This document shows positions 23,370 to 36,467 of a stretch of 64,000 nt of DNA, piece by piece. Origin of the DNA: Polytrichum commune (lineage: Eukaryota > Streptophyta > Polytrichopsida > Polytrichales > Polytrichaceae). Within the stretch, counting starts at the first letter, position 1; the number at the start of each line of letters is the position of its first letter. Under the pieces are notes generated by a model, which saw only the letters and a list, made by a program, of their open reading frames with translations, searched no databases and was not told where the DNA came from. Made by a program: the position numbers and the translations under genes. The stretch is from assembly GCA_950295325.1 (NCBI GenBank), contig OX485807.1, forward strand, positions 17,767,666 through 17,831,665. The letters are read 5' to 3'.

Positions 23370-23640
23370 GGGAGGGTCTGGTTCGATAAATGGTGAGAAC
23401 CGACCGCTAGTTACAGATGAACCGGTTGAGGTTCAAGACTTTAGGAATTTTACCGATCATTTTAGAGAATATGCCCCAAATTCATGTAGAAAAACCGGAA
23501 GATGTCAACATGTAACTGGTTGCACATGGAAAACACTAAGATCTTGACCGACTATGGCCAGCAATCTCCCCGGCCACGTTCCTGGACCGTGGACCCCATC
23601 CCAAGCGCCTCTTATATATAATCTCGGTGAAATGTGGGCT
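23370..23640 (+). repeat. Dispersed promoter-like repeat, copy upstream of the NPF gene
   Basis: It aligns with 40745-41115: AGTTACA-ATGAACCGGTTGA-GTTCAAGACT, TTACCGATCAT-TTAGAG, AAAACCGGA-GATGTC-ACATGTAAC-GGTTG and CAATCTCCC. Each copy ends in a TATA-like tract (CTTATATATAA near 23610; CCATATATATACG near 41100). It lies 240-510 bp upstream of the NPF TATA box, so it may supply regulatory sites to that gene. Confidence 0.55.
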
Positions 23641-23879
23641 GCTGGCTTATTAGTTGAATGTCAAGTGGTCTGGAAGATTAGCATCCCAGAATTGACCTGT
23701 CAGAAGATGCATCCGGGTCGCACTTCCTCAACCTCCATCGCTCCAACTTACATGCCAAAAAGCTTCATCAGGCTAGTGGTGACTTACTTAATCCACCTAT
23801 TGAAGGCTTAGAGCGGAGCCGAGGTTTGATTTGAGAGAGCTACATGTAGTTGTTGTTGGGTGTGTTGTTGGGGTTGGTG

Positions 23880-23886
23880 TATAAAT
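23880..23886 (+). promoter_or_regulatory. TATA box of the NPF gene
   Basis: TATAAAT in the context GGTGTATAAATGCATGG. Transcription starting about 30 bp downstream would give a roughly 230-nt 5' leader before the chosen ATG at 24139. Confidence 0.5.
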
Positions 23887-24138
23887 GCATGGAGTTCAGC
23901 TTTGAGACACTAGCAGTGCTCACTCCTCATGCTGTAGTTCTGTGGGAAGCAGATTGTAATTAGGTAGACTAGTTGAGCAGATGGTGGATACATGGAAGTT
24001 GGGATCTTCCTGGAGGAGGAAGCAACCGCATTTTAGTCGATTGAGATGACAGCTAAGAGTTGAGTGAGATTTCTCTCTCCGAGTGATCAAGGTTGATATT
24101 ATTCAGAGACGAATTCGTTCCAAAGTTGGTACAGAAGG

Positions 24139-27100
24139 ATGGCATTTGTTACCGGTGGTGTGCCTTACATCAGTGGGAATACGGAGGTAAGCTTTCATAG
24201 ATATTTTAAACGACGTCGGCTCCCGACGGAGCAAGCATGAATGAAGAATCTCTTTGCCTGAATGCTACTCTCCTCTGTCGACTTCGAGCTTCAGATTACC
24301 TAGAAAGAAACTTGCAGGAGTTCATCTTGAGTCATCTTGAGGGAGGAATCGTTTAGTACGATTATGGATTCTTAAGTATATTAAAGATACCGTCGATTCC
24401 ACATACTTTGATGGAATCCATACACCAAAATAGAGCCTCCCTCTCAATGTGTAATATAATCAAGACCCGAAAAACTGCCTCTGACATCGGCAACATATAG
24501 CACTTGGTCCGTAGTCTAACTCCGTAAATCCGCGTCGGATTCACAAACGAGTCCAATCTTTACCCAAAGAGGTAATTCACCTTCTCTCATTTACACCAAC
24601 GTCGGGAGGTTGGCGATGGCGTCGTCTCTCTCTCTGCAATTAAGAGCTTTGTGATGTTGATCTCATCCTCACTCTCTCTCTCCAATCAAGTACTTTGCGA
24701 GCTTGATGATCACATTATTTTGTGTACAATGTACCCTGATTACATGTCACCACCTATGACAAGAAACAAGAGCACAAATTCTATAGGCTGACTCCACGAG
24801 CCCTTGTCGGTTGGCTTTGCTATACATGTAAGCTCAGTCTATGCCCCAAGGGTGAAGCGCCTCTCATGATTCTCTAGGCAATCAAGAACATTTCAGAGGC
24901 CTCGATGATCACACAATTTCGGGACAATGTCTTCCTGTACCACTTAGAATTAGCCTGGTTTAGTAGGCTAATTGCTTGCATATTGCGTGATTGGGCCACT
25001 TCTTCAGGCTGAAGACGGAGGAGAATACAAAGAGGCTCCCGATGGCCTCAAAAACTTGCAGGAGACTACCGGACCTACGGGGGATGGATCAGTCGACATT
25101 TGGGGAAGGCCGGCGGACAGAGCCACCACAGGCGGCTGGAAAGCGGCCACTTTCATCTGTGGTAAGTGTATTGTTTGTTCTTCTGATCATGCATGATTCA
25201 ACATTGAATTGTCACTTGCCAAAAAAACTTTCTCCAATAGCATGTCAATTATTGTCGGAAGAAATCAACTTCCACCCCGGATGTTACATTTTAAAGCGTA
25301 GGATCGACAGAGCTGGGCAATTCATGCATCGAGGAGGACTCACCTTTAATTATCCCCGAAGATCTGCAATTGCGTAACGTTGTGTCTGCACTTGTTCTCA
25401 TCTTGTAACCAAAGATTCCTGAACAAATGCCATGGTTTCTTTCTTTCTTTTCTTTCTTGCGAAATCCTGTGAACTCATTTTAGCACCTCTTGGCATGCCA
25501 AATTGAGTTTGACCCTAAATGAAAGCCCGATATGATTTTGCATCCCAAGATTCTTGAACGGATGCCATGGTTCCTATGTTTCTCTGTTTGTTGCAGCGGC
25601 GGCGATGTTCGAGACAGCGGTGAACTTGGGGATTGCCTTCAACCTCTTCTCATATCTGAATGGCCCCCTGCACATCAATACAGCCAGGTCTTCGGTCCAA
25701 CAGACATGCTACTGGGGAACTTCCTACATCACCTCCCTTTTCGGTGGCTTCATTTCAGACGCATACTTGGGACGCTTCTGGACAACACTCATCTTCGGCA
25801 TTGTCGAACTCCTGGTAAGTACAATCTCCTCAATTAACTTCATCGTTTCATTTCTGGGTACTTGTTGAAAGTCTCCATGGGAATCTCATTGGGTCGTTGT
25901 TCGTAAAGTCGAGTCAGAGACATCAGCATTAACTGCTGAGCTGCCTGGTGCGTTAATGTGATGTAATTGCGACGCAAAACTTGAGCTCCTAGTCAACCTT
26001 GGTGGGTCCAAATTCTTTTTACCTTGGCCCAACTAACAGCTGAGTTTTTGTCAAGCTACTATGTGTGGCTGCATTCGCAGTCGTTGAGCTTCACATTTTA
26101 TAAAAGGCGCCATGGTGTTTAGTCATGTGTATATTCCCTTAGCTCAGGAGACAAGAGCGAATTGCAGCAACCTTACATGTACCAGTAGAAAAAGGTTTTA
26201 AGGGTATAACAATACGGTTTTAAACAACACAGTTGTGATGAAATTGACACAAAATTGTGTTGGTTTGGACCATGGTTGTGTTGATTGATAGTTTTGTGTT
26301 GTTTGGGACCCCTGTTTTCTATCAAGGTAGACTTGTGTTATCCAGTTACTTATCTCTCTGCACCCACTTCTTGGAGGATATGAAACACGCAATTAGAGCG
26401 AGATGATTAGAGTATCCAAATTGTGCCCATAGCCATTTGCTTCCTTATTTTTGTAGCTCATATGAATATCTTATTCATTTTTACCGTGAAGATTCACGTG
26501 CTCATTCAATGGTCATATAGGTCCCCCAATCATGTTGACCTAAGATGGTTAGCATATTTTGATCCCGTATTCCAATCTCTTGTCTATTTGGTGTCTGTTC
26601 TTAGATCCACACCTATCACATACCCCTCAAATATTATAGGCGTCCAGTTTATTGCTATTTTGAAATTAGGTACGTCTACCTTAGCAATGACTTGGTTGTG
26701 GGGTGATTGGCATCCTTGTCCTGGAAAGTTCCAACCAAACAATAGTGGTCTTGAGTCTTGAAATCACCAAGCATGTAGATTCCTGGTCGAAACTGCTCTT
26801 TGGATTCCCATTAGCTATGACCCCCGGGCCAAAGGCCGAAGGGTTGTGTATTCAGATTACAAGGATCTTTAAGGCTTCGTGACAAAATAACCATGGAAAG
26901 AAAAATTTCTAGCACTCTAGTATTTAATTCAAAAGGGCGACAGAACGGTGTGTGTTCAGTCATCCACTGTTTCCATCAGAAGATGAGCGAATTGCAGCAT
27001 GTCTTGCATAAGTGCTCACCCGATTCACCAAGGGCCATGTTCACGCAAATCTGCAGGAAGAGATTATGCACATCATCGAAGATCTTTGTAAACAACCTGT

Positions 27101-29518
27101 TTCGACCATATATACAACATTATACTGGACGGATGGGACGGATGTGTAATGAATGTGTGATTCATCAATATAATTGAGAAACGTTTTTTTCCTTCATAGG
27201 GTGGAGGGCATCATAATCTCTTCCAATGCAGATTCTGTGCTCCTGAAATAATCACATCTAGTTTCTTGGTGGAAACTCGTGAGTCCATCCATAATGGTTA
27301 ATAATTTCGATCGATTGTTGCAGGCCCTCGGCTTGCTCATCATCTCTGCGACGGTGGACGGGATCAAACCCACGTGCCCGTCATCAAACAAGACGTGCCA
27401 CACGGTGGAAGGCACCACGACCTACACGGTGTTCATGATAGCGCTCTACTTGATCGCACTGGGCTCGGGTGCCCTGCGGCCGTGCTTGACGGGACTGGGG
27501 GCCGACCAGTTTGACATCGAAGACCCGATACAGAAGAAGCGCATCCGGAGCTACTTCAACTGGCTCTTCTTCTACATGAGCGTGGGCGCGTGCTTCGCTT
27601 TGACCTTGATCATCTATATTGCGGAGAATGTGTCGTGGGTGTGGGGGTTTGCGATCATGGGGATGTGCATGGTGCTCTCCCTTGTGTGCTTGCTCGCAGG
27701 AACTTTCTTCTACCGCCACAAGAAGCCCACGGGAAGCCCCATCACGCGAATGGCGCAAGTGCTTGTGGCCTCGTTGAGGAAACGGAGAACCCCAGCGCCG
27801 GCGGACGAGGCCGTCTTGTTCGAGGTGTACGATGACGAGATTACGGGAATCGCGACGGAGACCGAGCCATCGCTCAAGAGATTCAACTCAAACAAAGGCA
27901 AGGTGGTTGGAGAGCCGACTTTGAAGAGATACTACTCCCTTCCACATACCAAGGGCATGGGGTGAGGCTTTCTTTCCACACAACTTGCCATTGATATAGG
28001 CTCTTCTTTGTATGAAATGAAACTGATTTCAAAGTCTAGGAAGCTAAAAGACTCATGGGACTAGATGTACATCAAGGTGGGGTCACAAAGGCTAATTCCC
28101 TAAAGTAAGGGAGTGCAATGACCTCCCTGATATGAGAGCTCATGTTCACATGATGTTCCAATTGATGGAAAGACTTGAGACTACCTAGGGCTACATTCTA
28201 AATAGAAAACCTATCTCTAATGGAGTTCATGTATAGGGTTTTTCCTTCTACCTAGGGCTTATGTACATGAGAATAGCACGTCCAGATATTAATGTAAAGT
28301 TCAAGTGAACAAGTGTTGAAGGAAAAGTTAAGTTAGGTCTATATAGAGAATAAATCCCAAATGAATCTCTTCACGTCCTTGCCATACGCAACTTCAGCAC
28401 AAGCTCAAGCTTGCAAGTTTTGTGATATGAACCCTTACATGTGCCTAAGATGATGGAGGTGTGTCTCAAGTTGGTTAGTTCCCATTTTTTCTTGGATTTG
28501 TTTTAAAGATCTAGTCCAAAGCTGAAATTCAGTGCCCCAAACATGAGGAGCCAAAGTTCCAACAATCAGGGCAAATGTAAGGGTCCAAAGTCTTTTGCCT
28601 TGGCCCACTGAATTTCCAAGCTTGAGCTTCTACTCAACTTGATTGTAGTTGGGCCTTCACAATACTAGAATTTGTCATGTCTATTGTTATTTTGTAAATG
28701 ATTTTTTTGAAACACGTGTAGTTGCATGAAAATTAACAAAATATAAATTGCCACTTGTAGAGTGTATATAGGCACATGAATATAATCAAATGACAAAATC
28801 AACAAGAAGGCTAGGGTGTTTGAATGTGTTTGTGAAAGTGCCATAGGAACAACTTAACTAATGGGTTACAAAGAAATATACACTAGAAAGTCATTAGGTT
28901 GTAGGTCACATTGTGCAGTCAAGTAGGAAATCATATGCACCACCAATGATTCCAACCTTATTGTGGATTTTGGATGCACACAACGTTGTCAAAGTCTACC
29001 GAATGTGACAATATCGTGATGTATATATCATGTGCAGATTGTTTGACAAAGCGGCCATAGTGACAGACTCGGAGACCACCTCAACCACACCCATCAACCC
29101 TTGGCGACTTTGCACTGTTACCCAGGTGGAGGAGCTCAAGACGGTCTTGCGAGTCATCCCCGTGGCAATGACCACCATGTTCCTCTACATCACCATCGCG
29201 CAGGTCCCCCTCTTTCCCCCCTTCTTTCTACTATATACACTAACTTACAACCCCATAAGGCCATGGCACATGAGCCTTCGGCATTGTTGTTGTGGGCTTG
29301 CCACAACTACGGTTGCCACAATTGCAGGCCTCCAAGCAGTATCATGTACACTTGGGCCTTAGTTGCTACCGGGCGGACATGGCATTGAATCTACATATGA
29401 TGAATATGTTCTTAACAATAACAACAGGTCCACCGAAGTGGCAAAACCTCATCCTTGATGAGCTAAGCTCATGTGCAAGGGCCTATAGGCCCACCTACCG
29501 AAAGGAGCATAGGGTTTG

Positions 29519-29564
<46 letters not shown>

Positions 29565-31338
29565 ATGTGAATGTACTTCTTATCCATCCAACATCAAAAC
29601 TTGACCTCCTATAGGTTTGTAGCCAAGTCATCTCCAATGACTTGCACTAGCCTAAATCGGGGTCTAGCACCTACTTCCGATGTCAAATATGCTAAAAATA
29701 TAACTTTCGGGTTGCATATTACTTCACAACTTTTATGTTGGGGGAATGAGAGGTATGCTCGTATGTGATAATTCCCCCCTCTCTCTCCTTCGTTGCGTTT
29801 ATTAACTTGTTCTTTGTGGCTGAAGGGTCTCTAGTGTAAATAAAAGAAGTCCTTTACAAATTGAAGGCCAATTTATTCCAACTCAATCTCACCGGACTAA
29901 TTCGGGGATTTTGGCGTTATTGTCAAAGTCAAATCATCTACAAATAGTTGTTTCCAAACTATCTAGTAGCTCACTACGTTTTCACCACTCACATGGATGA
30001 GTTAACATAGACAACACGAATACCTAGCTAGCCACCGAAAGGTAGGCACTACTTATATCATGTCATGTGTACCAAGGGGCTCTTCTCTTCAAAAGGTTAG
30101 GATTAACAACTGCACAAATTCCATGTTGCACTGATTATCCCAATTAGTGTATGTTACTAATTGGAGTTATGCAGTGCTATAGTCATTTGATGAGAACGTA
30201 ATATTTTACTCAAGCTAAGTCATTTATGTTCTATACTGTTGGAACAACTTATTGAACTTTCGTTAGGGAAAATTGAACTCTTGAGTAAGACATTATTGCA
30301 CTGTGTAACTCCGAATTGGAACACGCAGCAATTGGGATAACCAATGTAGTAAAAGATCGGATGTTCATTTCTAAAATTTCCTTGCTTTCTTTCTTTCTTT
30401 CTTCTGTGCAGGTCCAAACCTGGGCTGTTTCGGCAGGTTACACGCTGAAGAGAGACATCAGAGGATTCCAGTTCCCCCCACCCATGCTGGCCGCATTCGC
30501 AATCGTCTTCGTCCTCATCGAAGTTGTCATTTACGATCGGTGGTTCGTACCCTTCATGCGCAACCGGACGAAGCACCGCCATGGAATCACGCACCTCCAG
30601 CGGATCGGGTGGGGGTTGTTGCAATCGATTCTCGCCATGATCTACGGCGCCGTGTTCGAAACGATTCGGCTCAAGTCAGCGAAAAAGCACGGGGGTTACA
30701 ATAACCCGGGCCTCGTCGTGCCGATCAGCATTTTCTGGCTCATCCCGCAGTGGATCCTCGCGGCAAGCGCCGAGCTCTTTGCATACATCGGCCTGTTTGA
30801 GTTCTTCTGGGAGGAGATTCCGATCGAGATGCGGAGCTTGGGAGGGGGCCTTGCGCTCTTGTCCGCGTCCCTGGGTCTCTACCAAGCCGGGGTGCTCGTG
30901 GCGTTCACGAACCTTGTGTCAGCGAGTGACCACGGAGGGTGGCTTGCAGACTCCAACTTGAACAAGAACCACCTGAACTACTACTACCTCATCATCATGG
31001 TCATGGGCATGACGAACTTTGTCGGGTTCTTCTACGTCACCAAATGGTACAACTACGTCAATTTCTTCAACCCGGCTAAGAAATCTCTCGGATCAGGGTC
31101 CGAGTCTTCGGAATCCGAATTGGCCATGCAGGCGCCGGCCGGTTCTGCGCATCCCGACGTTCATGATTTCCAGCGGTCCGAGAGCCGAGTACCTCTTAAC
31201 CGAACTCATGTGAATGCTGTCCAAGATGATGAAATTCCAGTTAAAACCGCTACAACTAATGACGATCGTCATGGCCATGTAATTACATCACCGGAAACCA
31301 GATCCGCTGCTAGTGCAGTACCCAAGAATGCCAAGTGA
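24139..31338 (+). CDS. NRT1/PTR family (NPF) proton-coupled transporter
   Basis: Six coding exons with GT-AG introns: 24139-24186, 25008-25161, 25597-25814, 27324-27961, 29038-29203 and 30412-31338. The predicted protein is 716 aa. The ATG has a strong context (AGG-ATG-G), and its 16-codon exon joins exon 2 in frame. NPF proteins are 12-helix POT-family carriers for nitrate, peptides, hormones or glucosinolates. Family marks seen: GGWKAATFI before helix 1, FISDAYLGRF, IALGSGALRPCLTGLGADQFD, YFNWLFFYMSVGACFA, FYRHKKPTGSP, then a hydrophilic central loop (about 305-360), and ILAASAELFAYIGLFEFFWEE in the second half. The ExxE[R/K] motif of helix 1 is AMFET (residues 70-74), so the first Glu and the basic residue are missing. 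The 85-residue tail is Ser/Glu-rich (SGSESSESE) and longer than usual. The substrate and NPF subfamily cannot be assigned. Confidence 0.85.
26340..26620 (-). repeat. Dispersed repeat family R1 inside NPF intron 3
   Basis: The block CTGCACCCACTTCTTGGA, GATATGAAACACGCAATTAG, AGCCATTTGC, then TGGTCATATAGGTCCCCCAAT aligns by eye with 53398-53500 (first half) and 62520-62730. Its second half, in reverse complement, matches 36850-37010 and 47270-47470. It is an old multicopy repeat of unknown class. Confidence 0.55.
29520..29561. repeat. (GA)n microsatellite in NPF intron 5
   Basis: About twenty uninterrupted GA units lie inside the intron between exons 5 and 6 of the NPF gene. Confidence 0.95.
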
Positions 31339-33171
31339 CACTTGACATTACCACACTAATTATATTTAGCTCTGGACATGTAGACTTCATTTTTTAGTGT
31401 CAGTGGGCTAGCTAGTTGCTCAAGAGTGCGGATCCTCATCAAAGCTAGAACTCCAGGATTCAGTAGACAGGAGGGAACTTGATGACATTGTCGTGAAAAT
31501 TAACAGAGTCAGGGAACGATTTTAGTTGCATCGATAGCTACTCTCTACACTGCCATCAGTTACAGAACGAATAGAAATGTAGCAAGATACACATGGAGAG
31601 AATTAGGTCATGGTGTCCTATCACCAGAGGGCAGGGTAATTAAACCCAGCTCCCTGTATGCTTCATCACTTCATGAGTTGCATACGATTGTATCAGATCA
31701 ACAGAGCTCAAAGTTTTCGATTTCGAATGCCTCTGCAAATTTATTTCTCAGAAACCTTACTCATAACTTAGACAGGCATTGTGTAGGAGGTAATTAGCAC
31801 ATCCAGATGAATCTGCTCAGATCGTCTAATCCTCGGCTTGCAGGATAGACTTGAGGGGAGTGTTTTCAGATACTGTATGTGTGCCTATCTCAGCCCTGTA
31901 GTGGCCACTTCCAACTCCAATAACAGTTTGGATTGTTGGATCGGTCAGTGAATTGGGAATAGCGTCATCTGCTTATCAATTTTGAATCACACATGTTAGA
32001 GTTGTTTGTAAAGTAAAGCAGATGAAATCATGGTTTTGTCCCAAACCCTAAGTTTATGAGAATTTAACACAAAGGCACCCAAATTTTCTTAATGTTGAAG
32101 GTATCATGCACAACTTCAAAGAGTGGTCAGGTCGGGTTATTAAACACCCGCTTCTTAGCTTGTCCCGCTAGGGTGGGTGGATCAAGCTAGCCTTGCATAG
32201 GCTGATCTAGGATTTAGAATAGTGGGTCCCAAGTGCATACCCTATTTTAGATTATGAAATTCTCTTGAAGTTTGAGAGGTGAAAAGAGAAGGTCCCAAAC
32301 TTTGCACCCAACTTTCAAGATAGGCTCCAATGTACACGACAAGCTAATGAGCTTTGAATAGGAAGTTCTCTCAAAGAAGGATGAAAACCCACAGTTTCGT
32401 ACCTCTTTGAGGAACTTTACAAATAACTTTATTGGTAATTCAAATTTCAAAAATGTAGGTGCAATGCAAAAGTTAGAGGAGGTCGTGTAGTGAGATTATC
32501 TTTCTCTTCAAGTGATCTTAATTGGTCCTCCCAATGGTGTGATTTGACAACTGAACGTAGTTTTGGAATGGTCAATATACTAGGGCTCCGCTAGGGCAGT
32601 ACTAATGTCAACTCAAAATTCTAGACATATTTCTCGTTCATATAAAGAGTGGTTTCAACCAAAGGCCATAATCTGCATCTCATGTGAACTTTAAGGTTAT
32701 GCCACCTAAAATTAGAAACAAACACCTAAAATTTGGAGGCATTGCACTCCATATGATAATGTAATATTTTACTAACTAGAAAAAATTATTTCAAATCAAC
32801 TTGGTTGCACTTACTTATGCTAAGTGCGAAAACATAAATGAAAATGATTTCTTTCTCTTCAATTTTTTTCACACAATCTCTTTTATTTTATATATTTTTG
32901 TACAATGGATTTCTTTATCAGATTGAAATTTAGATGATTGATGGTTTCATTGCAAATTTTGTCTAATAATACACAATTCCACCTTCCAACAACTAGTATA
33001 CTTTAATATTTCCTCATTGATTATTTCTTTTGCAAATAAAGACAACATTGCCAACCATTGCACTAGACTAGTTTTGAATGAAATTTGTTGCTAATCATGA
33101 GCAAATACTAGGCAATCTCATCGATATGTATGTCTTTGTGGGGTTCAATGCATTCTTAACTACAAGCCTTA
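31339..33171. other. NPF 3' flank and intergenic DNA with R2 repeat copy 2
   Basis: The NPF 3' untranslated region must lie in the first few hundred bases; I see no canonical AATAAA close to the stop. 32138-32430 is the second copy of repeat R2 (first at 3533-3815), sharing CACAGTTTCGTACCTCTTTGA. No gene otherwise recognised. Confidence 0.5.
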
Positions 33172-33735
33172 GGCGTTGTTCACACTACGGACTATGAAGT
33201 CGTCCCAAGGCCCTGTAAACTATGTGATTGGTTGTTGAACTCGTCCTGAGACCACTTTGGTTTACACCAAGAAGAAAATGTCAGAGTGACCTTGATTTTT
33301 AAGGTCCCCAAAAGATATATTTTAAGGCCTACATTATCCACTGACATGGTCCAAAGGGTTTTGTGGTGGGAGAGCCAAAAGAGGTGTTCTAGTAGAAAAA
33401 AGACAAGGGCCCATGGTAAAGAAATGTTGTTATATCAATTTTACAATGAACTTTTTTTGGGGGGGGGGGGGGGAAGAGAAGATGAAGACAAGAGAGTGGT
33501 CAAACTTTTTTTTAAAAATAAAACTGCCTTTTGGGGGCCTATGTTAAAAAAATCAGCACATTCCTTTTTAGGTGCATGGTCATTCCGCTTGGTCCACATT
33601 TGGTTTATACCTAGTAAGGGGGCCAAAGACTTTGTAAATTGTTTTTTTTGAAGAAATCAGACCATGGGAGTTGAACCATGGAAAAATGGTCATCTTCCAT
33701 GATCCAATTTAATGGTCCATGGTGTAAACCGACCC
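33172..33735 (+). mobile_element. Tourist-like MITE family E, copy 2
   Basis: Starts after TTA with GGCGTTGTTCACACTACGGAC and ends CCATGGTGTAAACCGACCC before TTC. It shares internal blocks with 20902-21479 (TATGAAGTCGTCCCAAGGCC; GAGACCACTTTGGTTTACACC versus GGACCACTTTGGTTTACACC). A G-run of about 14 lies at 33460-33473. Confidence 0.65.
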
Positions 33736-35773
33736 TTCACATATGTATACTACTCAATTATATTGAGTGCCCAATTGAGATGCAAGCACACAAGGCCCAC
33801 ATACCTTAGTAAAGACACAAAGGAGTTTGAAGTTGCCCCTTCCAAGGCTTCTTTTTTTAAAATAAAATAAAATAAAAATAAAAAACCATTATACCGACAT
33901 GCACGCTACATTTCAATGCCATTCACAAGAATCATTGACATGTAAGATTGAATTTAGAAAGAGATTTTTGTGAACCTTGTGGACATAAGTAGGGGCCCAT
34001 GTTTATGAAAGTCCATCGACATATGATGGCTCTAGTCTAGAAGACTTTGAAGGTTGAAGACATACCTTGGCATCACACGACTAGAAAATGCCATTTTCCC
34101 AAAAGGCACTCATTAGCGCATCACTCACGTGCCAAGAATCGAGTTAGATCTATGACCTTCATAGATTGCACATGACTTTCACTCAATATGGTCATGTGGT
34201 CATGATTGGCTGTGTCAAATGGGGCAGTGCTTTTTGAGACTGTGTTTTTTTTTTTTGGTATTGAATGGTGATTGTCACAAGTTGACATAGAGTGCATGCA
34301 TAGCAAACAAGTTGAACGGTGGTGTTTTTGAAGAATAATGTGGCATGTGGACTAGAGAATACTCCACCTATTATTATAAACATTGCGGACTACACTTTTG
34401 AGCTTATTTTCATTGTATAAACATTGGAAATATCATTGTGGATTCACACTACTTACCAATCCATATTATTTAACATCAACATCCATATTTTGGGTTATAA
34501 TATAATTATTAACCCCTAATTTCCCACACTCAATTGTCCTCAAATATGTCTTGAAAATGTGACCTCAGTTTCAGTGACCATAGCTGAAGATCCTAATATT
34601 TTTGACAAATCCAACAGTATAGATGTTTGTAAGTTGAAGGTGATCACTTACAATCTAAATTTTAAAGGTTAAAGTGTTATTATGCAAGAGATTTTAATAG
34701 GAATATCATAGTGGTCTTCAAGGGCAACAAATTAAAAAGTCAATTAGAGTTGATTTTTTTTATCAAACCTCCACTCAAATTACCTCCAAATGTCAAAATG
34801 TTATCCTCGTTCAAAAGAGGGGAAATATACCTACTCAAATCAACTCACAAATCTTGAAACCATTAGTTTGTGATGTTTTGCAATTTGAGGCAGCAATGCC
34901 ACAACTACACACCTTCCACATGAATTTACACCCACCAACACATGTCCAACTAAATGCTCCAACGGTACATGTTTAGGATATGATGAGTTTGAGTGTCATG
35001 CAAATTTTTAGATCAATTGGGAATTGTTTGCACACAAGGATCAACAATATTATATATATATATGACTTGTTTAGGATGCGTTGATCCTAAACTGCAAAAG
35101 GTGACAAATGTCAGGTTTTGATTCATGGACCACTTTCATTGTAAACCAATTGAGAGCAAACTCCCGTTTTTGAATTAATCCAAAACAACTAACTTGTTGA
35201 ATTAGAATTATCCATGTGGTAGAACATAGCAGCCTTGAACAATAACAAGAGAAGTAGTTGAAACAGTCAAGAAACTATCTGAACTAGTGTCAAAGGAGTC
35301 AAAGCGAATTGCTCGTGACCATATTATGGTCACATAAGACATTAGGGATTAAGGTGGGGGAAAACATGCATCTCAAAAACATGACATGTCATGTGTCATC
35401 TAGTCCCAACTTTCAACCATAGCCACACTTGTTAAATTGTACCAACCTACTTGCGGTGAGGCGTTTCAAATGAGTTCATGGTTGAATGTAATCCATTGGA
35501 GCCATCAACAAATCAATCCAACATAGTAATAGAGGGTTGCAAGAAACCCTAACTCATGAGTGCAACTACAACTACTTTTTGTGCATTGGAAATCCATTTG
35601 CCAATTACCAAAATAGGAAAGATATTGCGGTGCATATATTTTAAAGTTTGGAACTGGAGCCCAACTTAAATCACTGAAACTTAATATCTTGAAACATCAT
35701 GCCCATATCACATACACTAAGGTGAGTGAGTCTAATTCCGTCACCTCTATCTTAAATGGAAACCTAAATCTTA
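33736..35773. other. AT-rich intergenic DNA
   Basis: Short frames only, no family motif, no clear terminal repeats. A short (TA)n run lies near 35051-35060. Confidence 0.5.
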
Positions 35774-36449
35774 GGGCCAAGTTCCATGTACTGGTCCCGG
35801 TCCGTTTTTTCGATGGGTGAGAAACGGGTGACATCATCCAAAAAATGGGTGATGTCACCCGTTTTTTGGAAGGGTACTTCTATGTGGGGTGCCGGTTTAT
35901 TGGGATTTCCTACTTTCTAACTAAATTTGGTGATACGTAAGACATGACACTTTATGAAGGTGACCGGCAATGGAGGTCATCCTCATTGAACTTTTCATAT
36001 TTGATTTGCATATCAATTTCCATACCCCTCATTGATAATTTAATTATCAATATAACTACTACATAAAATGAAATAATTATGTGTTTGTTTTAAGGGAATT
36101 TAACTGTAACACCTAAATGATACCAAAATAATCTTTTAAATAATTATATTATATAAATAATTATATTTATTGTTGAAATTTAGTTTCTAAAAAATATCAT
36201 AAAATACCCTAGGTGACCGGCCGATCCGGTCACCATAGCTCTCTAACCGGCACATGTCCTTCACGTTACCGTTAGGACCGCCGGTCCTTTGGCACCCGTT
36301 CTTCCACAACACAAAATGTGGGACACCCATCCATGGGGGGTACCGGTCCTTGGGTGAGAGGGATGGGCACATGGCACCACCCTCTTTTCACCAGCCCACC
36401 CATTTATTTCAAAAAAAACGGACCGGGACCGGTACATGGAACTTGGCCC
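35774..36449 (+). mobile_element. Tourist-like MITE family A, copy 1
   Basis: 676 bp bounded by TTA at 35771-35773 and 36450-36452. The ends are inverted repeats of about 35 bases with one mismatch, beginning GGGCCAAGTTCCATGTAC. An internal inverted repeat with 15-bp perfect arms (35822-35836 and 35850-35864, AAACGGGTGACATCA and its complement) sits near the left end. No coding sequence. The duplication and GGGCC ends assign it to PIF/Harbinger-derived MITEs. Confidence 0.85.
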
Positions 36450-36467
36450 TTAGTGGTGTGGATCTAA

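Noticed and set aside
27962-27965. Stop codon ending an NPF frame after KGMG
   Set aside because: The TGA is inside a splice donor (GG-GTGAGG). Exon 5 resumes in the right phase with the conserved LFDKAAIVTD block.
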